Below are positions 43,146 through 51,972 of a stretch of DNA of 63,341 nt, piece after piece; the first letter of the stretch is position 1, and each line of letters starts with the position of its first letter. Source of the stretch: Myxococcales bacterium (GTDB lineage: Bacteria > Myxococcota_A > UBA9160 > UBA4427). The stretch spans positions 97,603 through 160,943 of the forward strand of contig DUCN01000013.1 in NCBI GenBank assembly GCA_012959805.1, given 5' to 3'. Position numbers and translations under genes: made by a program. Under the pieces are notes generated by a model. It searched no databases, was not told where the DNA came from, and saw nothing but the letters and a program-made list of their open reading frames with translations.

Positions 43146-44183
43146 TCAGTCGACTATTGGACTGCGTTCCGATTGAAGATCGGAATCGAGACGAATCGCT
43201 CGTTCCGCAGTGAAGCGCTCCCGTTTAACAAAGGGCTGACTGCGAATGGAACAATCCGCCATTGTGCATTGACCGCATTCGCTGTCGTCACAGGGATCAA
43301 AATGGACCACGACATCACCGCCGTGCTCGTCTCCATCGAGGAGAACGTCCTCGATCCGATCGTGAATTGCATGAACCTCTTTGACATCGAAATAGCGTGG
43401 CACGGTGAGATGCATGTCGATGTGTCGGCGCGCCCCGGATCGCCAGCTTCGGAGTCCGTGCAAGTCGATCCATGAAGGAGCTCTCGCTTGTTCGAGTCGC
43501 TCGGTGGTGGCATCGAGTTGTGACTGTTCGGCTTCGTCCATGAGCCCGCCCAGCGAGTCATGGAGGACGCGATAGCCCTCCCAGGCAATATGAATGGCAA
43601 CGGCGATGGCGATCAGCGGATCCGCCCATGCCCAGCCTGTTATGCCGACGACGATGAGCCCGCCGATGACGCCTACACTGGTCCAGACATCGGCCATGAC
43701 GTGTCGACCGTCGGCCACGAGTGCGTCGGATTGGGTCCGCTTTCCGACTTTTGTTAAATGCAGGCCGAGCACGGCATTCGCCACGGCGGAGGCCGCGAGT
43801 AGCATCAGGCCAAGATCGAGACGATGGAGTTCTGGACCTGCCAGGAGTTCTCGGATGCCCTGGGCGAAGATCACTAACGCGGCGAAGGCGATGGCGGCGC
43901 CTTCGATTCCTGCGGAGAGGAATTCGACCTTTCCATGTCCGTAGGGATGTGACTCGTCCGGCGGTCGCGAGGCGACGTTGAGCGCAAAAATCAGCATGGC
44001 GGCGCTCGCGATATTGATCGTCGATTCCATCGCATCGGCGAAGACGGCGGTCGAGCCCGTGAGCGAATAGGCCAGAAACTTGGCGGCGAAAATCAGGCAG
44101 CCAACGAGGAGCGATAGGCGCCCCGCACTCATGCGATCGGCTTGTGTCTGTGCGGTTCGATCGGGAGAGGATACGGTCGTCAT
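43146..44183 (-). CDS. Cation diffusion facilitator (CDF) metal transporter
   Basis: The 345-residue protein has six transmembrane helices with metal-site segments FADAMESTINIASA (helix 2) and GRHVMADVWTSVGV (helix 5), plus HPYGHGKVEF. A cytoplasmic CDF domain follows (RHIDMHLTVPRYFDVKEVHAIHDRIED), then a Cys-rich tail DPCDDSECGQCTMADCSIR. It exports divalent metal by proton antiport. The four closely spaced Cys near the end could form an extra metal site and are unusual for the family. Confidence 0.92.
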   Translation of the reverse strand: MTTVSSPDRTAQTQADRMSAGRLSLLVGCLIFAAKFLAYSLTGSTAVFADAMESTINIASAAMLIFALNVASRPPDESHPYGHGKVEFLSAGIEGAAIAFAALVIFAQGIRELLAGPELHRLDLGLMLLAASAVANAVLGLHLTKVGKRTQSDALVADGRHVMADVWTSVGVIGGLIVVGITGWAWADPLIAIAVAIHIAWEGYRVLHDSLGGLMDEAEQSQLDATTERLEQARAPSWIDLHGLRSWRSGARRHIDMHLTVPRYFDVKEVHAIHDRIEDVLLDGDEHGGDVVVHFDPCDDSECGQCTMADCSIRSQPFVKRERFTAERAIRLDSDLQSERSPIVD

Positions 44184-44217
44184 GATTTCGGAAGCATCGG
44201 GCCGATCTGGTGGCAGG

Positions 44218-44685
44218 TCAATTCTCGCACTCTCCGCTCCTGCGCATCGCGCGACGGACGACCTGGTCGAGCATATTCGAGAAGCGCGAACGATCTCGAG
44301 GGGAGAGCGGCGGCGGTCCGCCCGTCATGACGCCGGTCTCGCGGACATGGGCCTTGATCTCTCGTGTCGCCAATGCGCCGCCGATCGAGTCGGTCGTAAA
44401 TTCTCGGCCGTTTGTTCCAAGCGCCAGCGCTCCCACCTCAAGGCAGCGCGCGGCCAGAGGAATATCCGCGGTGACGACGACATCTGATGCCTTGATCTCC
44501 TCGGCAATCCAATCGTCGGCGGCATCTGGCCCCGCTTCGACGACGATCATCTCGACCCCGAGATCATGCGGGACATTGATGCGCTGGTTGGCCACTACGA
44601 TGACCGCCAGGCCGATCCTGGATGCCACGGCGTAGACTTCATCCTTCACCGGACAGGCGTCACCATCCACGAAAATTTCGGTCAA
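44218..44685 (-). CDS. YaiI/YqxD family (DUF188) PIN-like protein
   Basis: The 155-residue protein begins IFVDGDACPVKDEVY and has VVTADIPLAARCLEVGALALGTNGREFT, the hallmarks of the YaiI/YqxD family, a PIN-like nuclease fold with conserved acidic residues. The cellular role is unknown. The start is TTG at 44685. It lies between the CDF gene and an epimerase gene, with no sign of a shared function. Confidence 0.92.
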   Translation of the reverse strand: MTEIFVDGDACPVKDEVYAVASRIGLAVIVVANQRINVPHDLGVEMIVVEAGPDAADDWIAEEIKASDVVVTADIPLAARCLEVGALALGTNGREFTTDSIGGALATREIKAHVRETGVMTGGPPPLSPRDRSRFSNMLDQVVRRAMRRSGECEN

Positions 44686-44738
44686 CGGATTTCTCGATTC
44701 ACACGTCGCATGCGATGGCGCTTACGCGCGGATGGGCT

Positions 44739-45827
44739 CTAAGACTGTTCGCGAACGAGTCGGACGAGTTCGTCTTCGAAGGAAAAGTCAAAACTCTGCG
44801 ACTCGGGCAAGCCTTCACGCTGATACCAGTCCCAGGTGCGCTCAACGGAGCGTGTAAAGGTCAGTTCGGGCTCCCAGCCCGTGTGGCGTCGCAATTTGTC
44901 GATGGAAAAGAGTGCGCTGCGATCCCAATGATGGATATGCGGGGCAATCTGCTGGACCAGCATGGAGAGCATGAACCGGTTGATCATCATCTGGCTGATC
45001 TGGACTTTTGCACGGATGTCGACCTTGGCTTGGGCCTTCGGCAATTTGATCTCGACGCGTCCCTGCCACAGATCTTCCATGACCTCGGCGGGAATGAAAA
45101 TCTTTTCAGGCACACGGCCGAGGACTTGCGCGAAGGTGTCGACGTAGCCCTCCTGGCTGAAATAGTCCCCGCCCGTCAGGTTGTAGCGTTCGCCGAAGCT
45201 TCGGGGTTCGCCCAGAAGCATGCGAAGCGCGCGCGCCTGATCATCCGCATGACCAATCTGTTGGAGCATGCGGCCGTCACCGGGGATCAGGATGGGGCGA
45301 TCCTGCAAGACTCGCTGGAACATTCGCTGTTCCCTATCAGGCAGGATGTTGAATGCTCCCATGACCATGGAGAAGGCCACGATCGAAGCCGGGAAGTGGT
45401 TCTCGCGCCACTCGCGAACGAGAATATCTTCGCATTCGAGTTTGTTGCTTCCGTATTCATTCTGGATTTCGCCGCGCTCGAGGCAATGATTCTCGGTGAT
45501 CGGAAAATGATCACTCGCAGCATAGATGACGGTCGAGCTGATGAAGATGTAGTGCGCTATTCGGCCTCGAAAGATGTCGACCATCAATCGGACGTCTTCC
45601 GCGCGGTAGGCCGAGACATCGATCACCGCGTCGACGTCCACGGAAGAGAGGACGTCTCGCATCTGCTCTTCATTCATTCGATCTGCGATCACGCGTTCGA
45701 CGCCGATCGGGAGCTTCGCCGGGCTCTTTCCGCGGTTGAGAATGACGACCTCATGCCCGTTTCGCGCCAATTCCCAGACCAACGCGAGTCCGTTGAATTG
45801 TGTGCCCCCCATGACTAGAACTCTCAC
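44739..45827 (-). CDS. NAD-dependent epimerase/dehydratase family protein
   Basis: The 362-residue extended SDR has the NAD motif GGTQFNGLAL near residue 8, an active-site YGSNKLECE and HADDQARALRMLL. It resembles the plant-plastid CSP41-like/UDP-sugar epimerase branch. It probably acts on a nucleotide sugar or related substrate. The GTG start follows GGAGGAAGAG. Neighbours give no pathway. Confidence 0.85.
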   Translation of the reverse strand: MRVLVMGGTQFNGLALVWELARNGHEVVILNRGKSPAKLPIGVERVIADRMNEEQMRDVLSSVDVDAVIDVSAYRAEDVRLMVDIFRGRIAHYIFISSTVIYAASDHFPITENHCLERGEIQNEYGSNKLECEDILVREWRENHFPASIVAFSMVMGAFNILPDREQRMFQRVLQDRPILIPGDGRMLQQIGHADDQARALRMLLGEPRSFGERYNLTGGDYFSQEGYVDTFAQVLGRVPEKIFIPAEVMEDLWQGRVEIKLPKAQAKVDIRAKVQISQMMINRFMLSMLVQQIAPHIHHWDRSALFSIDKLRRHTGWEPELTFTRSVERTWDWYQREGLPESQSFDFSFEDELVRLVREQS

Positions 45828-45870
45828 GACTCTTCCTCCGCTTAACGACGTTTAATGGAAATCGATGGGT

Positions 45871-46806
45871 TCATGCGAATGCTGGCGCGACTTTCTCGGC
45901 AAAGAGTCGAGCGGGCTCTCGTGTGTCTCGGCCAAAGAACTCGATCACGAAGAGGCTTACGCCGAGGGCGCGATGCTTTTCAATGCGATCAATGACAGCG
46001 TTCGGGGTTCCCCAAATCCCGTGCTCCTCGATGGCTCCGCCCATATGCCCGCCGTAGACCTTCTTGGCCTTCTCGAGGGAGGCGCGGGCGCCTTCGTCGT
46101 CTTCGGCAATCACAACAACGCATTGCTGAGAGATCTCGATCGATGCGGGATCGCGTCCAATCTCCTCGCAGCGTTTGTGGAGCGCTTCGATCTTTTGGGG
46201 AAGAGCTGCCTGGTGGACGGCCATGTTATTCCAGGTGTCCGCATGTTTAGCGGCGATGCCCATGAGGATCTTTTCCCCGCTGCCACCGATCAAGATCTCC
46301 GGCATGATTTCGGGCTTGGGCTCGCAGAGTGCTTCCTTGACCGAGAAATATCGACCTTCATAGGTCGCTTTCTCTTCGCTCCACATCCTCTTCATGATCT
46401 CGACCATTTCTTCGAGGGCGCGCAGCCGTTCCCGAGTCGATGGGAAGGAACAACCCGTCTGTTCGAATTCGGGGGGGAACCAGCCGCCACCCAGGCCTGC
46501 GATCACACGTCCCTTCGCAATTTGATCAATCGTTGCGATCTGGTTCGCTAGGACGGCAGGGTTTCGAAAGAAGGGTGGGGTGACGAGGGTGCCGAGCTTG
46601 GCGCGCTCGGTAATGGCGGCGATGGCAGAGAGCAACGTCCAGCCTTCGAGGATCGGCAGCGTTGGAATCGGAACGCCGTAGAGATGGTCGCAGACCCAAA
46701 GCGAATCGAAGCCGAGTGCGTCGAATTCTTGCGCGGCGGCACTGGTTTCACTCCAGGTTCGTTTGATCTGGGGCAGTGTGGCTCCGAATCGAGTCGGTCG
46801 AGTCAT
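45871..46806 (-). CDS. LLM-class flavin/F420-dependent oxidoreductase
   Basis: The 311-residue luciferase-like TIM barrel has FGATLPQIKRTW, FDSLWVCDHLYG, GLGGGWFPPEFEQTG and EILIGGSGEKILMGIAAKHADTWN, the usual signature of F420-dependent or FMNH2-dependent oxidoreductases of the TIGR-type LLM families. The choice of F420 or FMN cannot be made here. The start at 46806 has AGGAAAA upstream; the 46821 Met would place that site inside the gene. Confidence 0.88.
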   Translation of the reverse strand: MTRPTRFGATLPQIKRTWSETSAAAQEFDALGFDSLWVCDHLYGVPIPTLPILEGWTLLSAIAAITERAKLGTLVTPPFFRNPAVLANQIATIDQIAKGRVIAGLGGGWFPPEFEQTGCSFPSTRERLRALEEMVEIMKRMWSEEKATYEGRYFSVKEALCEPKPEIMPEILIGGSGEKILMGIAAKHADTWNNMAVHQAALPQKIEALHKRCEEIGRDPASIEISQQCVVVIAEDDEGARASLEKAKKVYGGHMGGAIEEHGIWGTPNAVIDRIEKHRALGVSLFVIEFFGRDTREPARLFAEKVAPAFA

Positions 46807-47025
46807 GATCGTTTTCCTCATTCATTAGGCTGTCTTGAGTCAGCGGTTCTCACGGTTTGTAGCGTAGGTGTTGGGTCGAGATTGCGGAGAGATCGAGCTG
46901 GATGACTCGGACGCGGCCACGGGAGTCCAAGGCTGACCGCCGCCGCGAGCCCTGGACCGCAACGCTACCAGGACGTCATTATGACCCAAAGTGAGGCGTA
47001 ATGTCGCGATTGGGGCATCGTCGGA
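46807..47025. other. Intergenic region, first part of a 608-bp stretch without intact gene
   Basis: Nothing convincing is seen between the LLM oxidoreductase start and the TauE/SafE-like remnant. It is GC-rich without clear promoter elements or repeats. Frames on both strands have poor codon use. Confidence 0.5.
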
Positions 47026-47290
47026 ATGTTGGTGGGTGTCATCCTGGCGGCACAGTTGGCTTGGCCGCAGGGCCATTTTGGCTCCGAAGCTCGCTGCTCT
47101 TTTCATGGCGTGCTTTGGCTTGGGGGCGCTCCCCGCGCTTATGGCATCCGCGGGTTTTGGTGCTCGGCTCGGCGGCTTTTTGGCCCTGCGCGAAGCGCGT
47201 CGAACGGCCGGAGCGCTGCTTCTTGTCTTCGACTGCGGGTCGCTCTTTGGAGCGCTGATGTCCCTGTATGCTGGGCATGCGATGCATTAA
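47026..47290 (+). pseudogene. 3' remnant of a TauE/SafE (UreH-like) membrane protein gene
   Basis: From about 47090 to 47290 the frame encodes a typical last part of this small membrane protein family: ALFMACFGLGALPALMASAG, RRTAGALLLVF and a His-bearing end LYAGHAMH. Just upstream, a different frame (from 47026) reads LVGVILAAQLAWPQG, which also fits the family. So at least one frameshift and a large 5' deletion are implied. No RBS or intact start is present. Confidence 0.6.
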
Positions 47291-47414
47291 TCCAAATAAA
47301 TACAGAGACTTGGAGTATTCCCGCCGTCTGTCGAGGTGGGCTGACATTCGCGAGGGCGGCCGATTTCTGATTTCGACTTGGCATCCGGGTGCCCACCATG
47401 CATAGTGAGTCGCG

Positions 47415-48839
47415 ATGAGTCTTCACGATCGTATTACGAGAGAGATCCGAGAGGGGCCCACCGGCTCGAAGATCGGCGCACTCTTCGACTTGGACCAGAC
47501 ACTGCTAGTGGGTTTTTCGGCGACGTCCTTTGTTCGCGAGCGTTTGGTGAACGGTCAAATGACTCCCCAGGAACTGGGCACGACCTTCTATGGCGCACTG
47601 TCCTTTGCGCTCGGTCGGACGGGATTCTCAGCACTCATGACGGCCACGACCGCCGCCTATCGAGGGATTGCGGAATCGATGCTCGAAGAAGTCGGCGAAG
47701 AGGTTTTCGTCAAGCATCTCGCGAAACAGATTTATCCGGAAGCCCGGGCCCTTGTTCAGGCGCATCAAGAAGCCGGTCATACGGTCGCCATCATTTCTTC
47801 CGCGACCCGCTATCAGGCCGATCCCCTCGCCCGCGATATGGGCATCGAGCATGTGCTTTGCACTGAACTCGAAGTCGAAGAAGGCGTCTTTACAGGGGAG
47901 GTCGTTCGCCCCACGTGTTATGGCGAGGGAAAGGCGATCGCGGGACGCGCGCTTGCCGCTCAAGAAGGTCTCGATCTCGCAGAGAGTTATTTCTACACGG
48001 ACAGCCACGAGGACTTGCCTCTGCTCGAAGTCGTCGGCCGACCCCGTCCCCTAAATCCCAATCGACAGCTCGCGCAGGTCGCCAAGGAACGACAGTGGCC
48101 AATTCGTCGGTTTTCGAGTCGTGGGCGTCCCGGAGTCGCCGACCTCGTCAGGACGGGGCTCACCTATGCGAGTCTGGTGCCTGCGATGTGGGTGGGTGCT
48201 GCGGCTGGTCTCGTCAACGGGTCCTACCGTGAAGCGCTCAACGTTTCCGGCGCCGTCTGGGGCGATGTGGCGACTTCGCTTGCCGGCATCGATTTGCGGG
48301 TCGAAGGCGAAGAACATCTCTGGTCGCATAGGCCTGCTGTTTTCATCTTCAATCATCAGAGCGCCCTCGATGCGATCTTGATGATGAAGCTGATTCGGCG
48401 CGACGTGACCGGAATCGGAAAGATGGAGCTCAAGAATAATCCAATTTTCGGCCCGATCTTCACGGCGGCCGGAGTCGTATTTGTCGACCGCGCGAATTCC
48501 GCGCAGGCCATCGAAGCCTTGAAGCCGGCGGTCGACGCCCTGAAAGGAGGCCGTTCCCTCGTGATTGCGCCAGAGGGAACCCGATCCCCGACACCGACGC
48601 TTGGCCGCTTCAAGAAGGGTGCGTTCCACCTGGCGATGCAGGCCGGTGTGCCAATCGTCCCCGTTGTGTTCCGGAATGTGATCGACGCATTTCCCAAAGA
48701 CGCGCGCGTCGTCCGTCCCGCGACCATTGAAGCCGTCGTTTTACCTCCGGTCTCGACGATGGACTGGACGGTTGATGGACTCGATGACGAAATCGCTGAG
48801 ATTCGCGGATCCTATCTCGATATCCTGCACCAGTCCTGA
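47415..48839 (+). CDS. HAD-IB phosphatase fused to 1-acylglycerol-3-phosphate acyltransferase (PlsC-type)
   Basis: The 474-residue fusion has an N-terminal HAD-superfamily IB domain (ALFDLDQTLL with Asp25 and Asp27; IISSATRYQADPLA; YTDSHEDLPLLE) and a C-terminal PlsC domain. The latter has the HX4D motif FNHQSALDAILMM, VFVDR and PEGTRS. Such fusions occur in Mycobacterium and other bacteria and act in phospholipid synthesis at the inner membrane. A gpsA remnant follows 34 bp downstream, as expected for a phospholipid locus. Confidence 0.9.
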   Translation: MSLHDRITREIREGPTGSKIGALFDLDQTLLVGFSATSFVRERLVNGQMTPQELGTTFYGALSFALGRTGFSALMTATTAAYRGIAESMLEEVGEEVFVKHLAKQIYPEARALVQAHQEAGHTVAIISSATRYQADPLARDMGIEHVLCTELEVEEGVFTGEVVRPTCYGEGKAIAGRALAAQEGLDLAESYFYTDSHEDLPLLEVVGRPRPLNPNRQLAQVAKERQWPIRRFSSRGRPGVADLVRTGLTYASLVPAMWVGAAAGLVNGSYREALNVSGAVWGDVATSLAGIDLRVEGEEHLWSHRPAVFIFNHQSALDAILMMKLIRRDVTGIGKMELKNNPIFGPIFTAAGVVFVDRANSAQAIEALKPAVDALKGGRSLVIAPEGTRSPTPTLGRFKKGAFHLAMQAGVPIVPVVFRNVIDAFPKDARVVRPATIEAVVLPPVSTMDWTVDGLDDEIAEIRGSYLDILHQS

Positions 48840-48873
48840 ATCCATCCGTCCTGCATAAGGGGGAGGCCAAGTC

Positions 48874-49185
48874 ATGCACCTAAGCGTCTCCGTGTTAGGG
48901 GCAGGATTTTTTGGGACGACGATGGCGCATTTGTTCATCGAAAATGCGCCCACGCTTCTCTGGTGTCGCCGTCCAGAGATTGCGGATGAGATCAATCAGG
49001 AGCATCGAAACTCGTCCTACCTCCCGGATCACGCCATCGCGCCAGAACTACGGCCAGCGTCATCGCTTGCGAGGACCCGGAGTTGGCCAAGCAGCTACAG
49101 CGTGCTCTACGAAGGTCGCTCCGCCGAGGATGCCTATCGCGGAACGACTCAGCGTTCCCCGGGATCAGAGAACGAGGCAGACTAG
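48874..49185 (+). pseudogene. gpsA: gpsA (NAD-dependent glycerol-3-phosphate dehydrogenase) with internal deletion
   Basis: The 103-codon frame starts as GpsA (SVLGAGFFGTTMAHLF with the NAD motif, then WCRRPEIADEIN, SSYLPDHAIAPELR). After about residue 72 it jumps to what matches the GpsA C-terminus (VLYEGRSAEDAYRG and SPGSE). About 230 residues, including the catalytic Lys region, are missing. The reading frame is kept, so a short protein could still be made, but it cannot be a working enzyme. Confidence 0.75.
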
Positions 49186-49203
49186 TCGTCTCCGATTCGG
49201 ATC

Positions 49204-50343
49204 CTAAAGATCGTAGACCAGGCGCCCCTTTTCATTTCGATGGGCTTCAGCTTCTCGTGCGAGTCGAAGATGTTCGAGGTGGGCGTAGGTTTCACTCTCC
49301 GCCATGTCTCCCCAGCTGCGTTCGCGAAAGAGTCGCTTCATGAAGCTGTTGACGTCGGCGGTTCCGATGTCCTTGGCGATATTGCGGAGTTCATCGAGAC
49401 GTTCATGGTGATGGGCCTTGATGGAGGCTGCGCGACCCTTGAGGTCTCGGAAGGGGTGTCCATGCGCGGGGAGGGCGAGCTCGACGCCGCTGATTTCACC
49501 GACCCGGTCGAGCGAATAGAAAAATGACTTCAGTGGATCGGACAGATAGGACACGCCACCAATATGAGGGGTAATCGAGGGTAGGACGTGGTCGCCGGCG
49601 AGGAATGCACCGGTCTCCGGGTCGTGCAGGCAAACGTGGTCGGCTGTATGGCCGGGGGTATGAAGCGCGAACCATTCGCGGCCGGCAAGCTTGATGACGT
49701 CGCCGTGCTCGACGTGATGCGTCACGGTCGGAAGAAATTTACTTCGACCGACAGTTGAAAAACTCAGCCAGCGTAGTCGCTGGCGAAGGTCCGGCCGCTC
49801 GCGCGGACCCTTCCACGGCGCGGGTGTCGTCATGCGCTTGAGGACGCCGAAGAAATTTCGAACCGGGTTCTGTGCGCGTCGCCGATCGCGTTCGAGCATC
49901 TCCATGTGGATGGTCAAGTCGTCCACCGAGGCTTCGCTGTGGTGATCATGGGAACCATGGACGTGTTCGTGCCTATGTTGTCTATGCGTGGAGGGCCCGC
50001 CGAAATGGAAAGCGCGATGTGCGACGATCTTGGCGCCACTTTCCTTTTGGATCTGTACGGCGCCGCCGAAATGATCCGGATGCGAATGTGTAATGAAGAC
50101 GGTGTGAATATGCCGTGGCTCGAGGCCCGCCTGTTTGAGTCGATGGCGGATGGCAGCCCAGGTCGCCGTTCCAGGCAAGCCCGGGTCGATGACGGCCGCA
50201 CCGTCCTTGTCGATCAGCGCGTACATGTTCACATGGCCGAGGCCCGGAATTTGAATAGGCAGCTGCATGCGAAGAATATCCTTCGCGACCTCGGTGACTT
50301 CTTCGCTGGCATCTTCTTGCTCTTGTCGTTTTGGTCTACTCAT
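49204..50343 (-). CDS. Metallo-beta-lactamase fold hydrolase
   Basis: The 379-residue protein has the metal site THSHPDHFGG, LHTPGHTADHVCLHD, FLAGDHVLPSITPHIGG and LPAHGHPF. The C-terminal helical part (RAASIKAHHHERLDELRNI; YAHLEHLRLAREAEAH) matches the RNase-Z/LACTB2-like glyoxalase group. A His-rich insertion (HRQHRHEHVHGSHDHH) near residue 120 is unusual and could bind extra metal. Cytoplasmic hydrolase; substrate unknown. Confidence 0.87.
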   Translation of the reverse strand: MSRPKRQEQEDASEEVTEVAKDILRMQLPIQIPGLGHVNMYALIDKDGAAVIDPGLPGTATWAAIRHRLKQAGLEPRHIHTVFITHSHPDHFGGAVQIQKESGAKIVAHRAFHFGGPSTHRQHRHEHVHGSHDHHSEASVDDLTIHMEMLERDRRRAQNPVRNFFGVLKRMTTPAPWKGPRERPDLRQRLRWLSFSTVGRSKFLPTVTHHVEHGDVIKLAGREWFALHTPGHTADHVCLHDPETGAFLAGDHVLPSITPHIGGVSYLSDPLKSFFYSLDRVGEISGVELALPAHGHPFRDLKGRAASIKAHHHERLDELRNIAKDIGTADVNSFMKRLFRERSWGDMAESETYAHLEHLRLAREAEAHRNEKGRLVYDL

Positions 50344-50457
50344 CGGAGCGAACTCTAGTGCAGATTGAGTCTCGCCGATCTTCGGCGGTAATGCGGGCTA
50401 ACGTGGCTAGGGTTTGTCCGGGTCGGGATCGATGCGGAGCTAAATCGGCGCGGGGGG

Positions 50458-51948
50458 GTGAAGCTTTTGATGGGTCTTGATTCGAATACACCCGTCATCG
50501 TTGGCGTTGGCGCCATTACTCAAAGAAGTGACGATCCGAGGGGACTGTTGGAGCCCCTGAATCTCATGGCCTCGGCGCTTGAACGGGCCGCCCGCGATGC
50601 GGGGGAGCCGGGGCTCCTCGCAGCCGCCGATACTGTGTGGATGCCCAGAGGTTTCTGGCCCTATTCGAGTCCCGGGCAGCTGTTGGGTGAGCGATTCGGG
50701 GCACCGAAAATTCGGCATATCGTTTCCGAAATCGGGGTCTTGCAAACGACGCTTCTCGGGCATGCGGCTGCCGCGATCGCATCCGGGAAGAGCGACGTTG
50801 CCCTGATCGTCGGTGGCGAAGCGCGAGATCGCGAGGTTGCGTTTCAAAAGCAGGGCGACACGGCACCGATCACGGAGCAGGTCGATTGCCCTCCGGATGA
50901 AACGCTCCGTCCGCAAGCGGAACTCATCCATCCGATCGAAATTGAATTGGGCCTCGTGGCTCCGACGACCCAGTTCGCGCTTCTCGATCACGCACTTCGG
51001 GCGAGCGAAGGCCAGTCGCTGGGCGCACATCGTCAAGAGATCGGTCGATTGTGGGCCGAGTTCAGCCGAGTGGCCGTCGACAATCCCGACGCATGGGATC
51101 GACGGCCACTCTCGCTCGAGGAAATTATCTCGCCGAACAAAACGAATCGAATGCTGTCTTTTCCTTACACTAAATCTCTCGTGTCTCAGTGGACGGTCAA
51201 TCAGGCGGGCGGATTGATTCTCTGTTCGTATGCCAGGGCCCTCCGGCTCGGACTCGACAAAGCCCGGTTCATCTATCCGCTGGCCGTGGTCGACTCGGAA
51301 GCCATGCTGCCGATGTCCGAGCGACGAGAACTCCATATCTCGCTCGGATTCGAATACGCATTCGAGCGCGCGCTTTCGTATCTCGATCGCGGGGTGGGGC
51401 AGATCGATGAATTGGAACTCTACAGCTGCTTTCCCGCTGCCATTCGAGTACAGCAGCGAGCTCTGAATCTCGACCTGGCGCGCGTCGTGACTCAGACCGG
51501 CGGGATGACTTTTGCGGGTGGTCCTTTGAACAACTTCGTGATCCAAAGCTGGGTGAAGATGGTTGAACGACTCAGGGAAGGGACTTCTGGCTCCCGGATC
51601 GGCATGGTCACGGCGGTGAGTGGGTTCATGACCAAGCAAGGAGTGAGTCTGCTGGCGACGGATCCAGTCGAAGATTTCCTCTTTGACAATGTGACGGATC
51701 GGGTGCGACGTGATCAGGGGAAGATCACTGTCGATCCAGATCTTGAGGGTACCGTGCGAGTGGCCTCCTATACGGTCGACCATGAACGGGACGGGTCGAT
51801 GCGTGTCGTTCTGATCCTGGACAGCGAGGGTGAGCGACGAACGCTACGTGTCGTCGACGATAAAGAACTCGCACTTGAGGCGATGGCATTGGATCTTTGC
51901 GGACGCGAGCTCACCCTCGAATCTGGAGGGAGACTACGATGGTCATGA
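50458..51948 (+). CDS. Thiolase-like acetyl-CoA acetyltransferase family protein
   Basis: The 496-residue protein has a thiolase-fold start (TPVIVGVGAITQRSDD), HAAAAIASGKSDVALIVGGEA, and LELYSCFPAAIRVQQRALNL and TGGMTFAGGPLNNFV. It also has a C-terminal extra domain (GTVRVASYTVDHERDGS) found in this subgroup. The usual nucleophile Cys is not obvious, so the reaction is uncertain. GTG 50458 and ATG 50470 are both possible starts. A single gene between two minus-strand genes. Confidence 0.82.
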   Translation: MKLLMGLDSNTPVIVGVGAITQRSDDPRGLLEPLNLMASALERAARDAGEPGLLAAADTVWMPRGFWPYSSPGQLLGERFGAPKIRHIVSEIGVLQTTLLGHAAAAIASGKSDVALIVGGEARDREVAFQKQGDTAPITEQVDCPPDETLRPQAELIHPIEIELGLVAPTTQFALLDHALRASEGQSLGAHRQEIGRLWAEFSRVAVDNPDAWDRRPLSLEEIISPNKTNRMLSFPYTKSLVSQWTVNQAGGLILCSYARALRLGLDKARFIYPLAVVDSEAMLPMSERRELHISLGFEYAFERALSYLDRGVGQIDELELYSCFPAAIRVQQRALNLDLARVVTQTGGMTFAGGPLNNFVIQSWVKMVERLREGTSGSRIGMVTAVSGFMTKQGVSLLATDPVEDFLFDNVTDRVRRDQGKITVDPDLEGTVRVASYTVDHERDGSMRVVLILDSEGERRTLRVVDDKELALEAMALDLCGRELTLESGGRLRWS

Positions 51949-51972
51949 ACGGGCCGTGCCGCTGCGAGGCAT

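Noticed and set aside
50440..51783. 447-residue minus-strand open frame
   Set aside because: It lies antisense to the thiolase-like gene, is Arg/His-rich and shows no domain.
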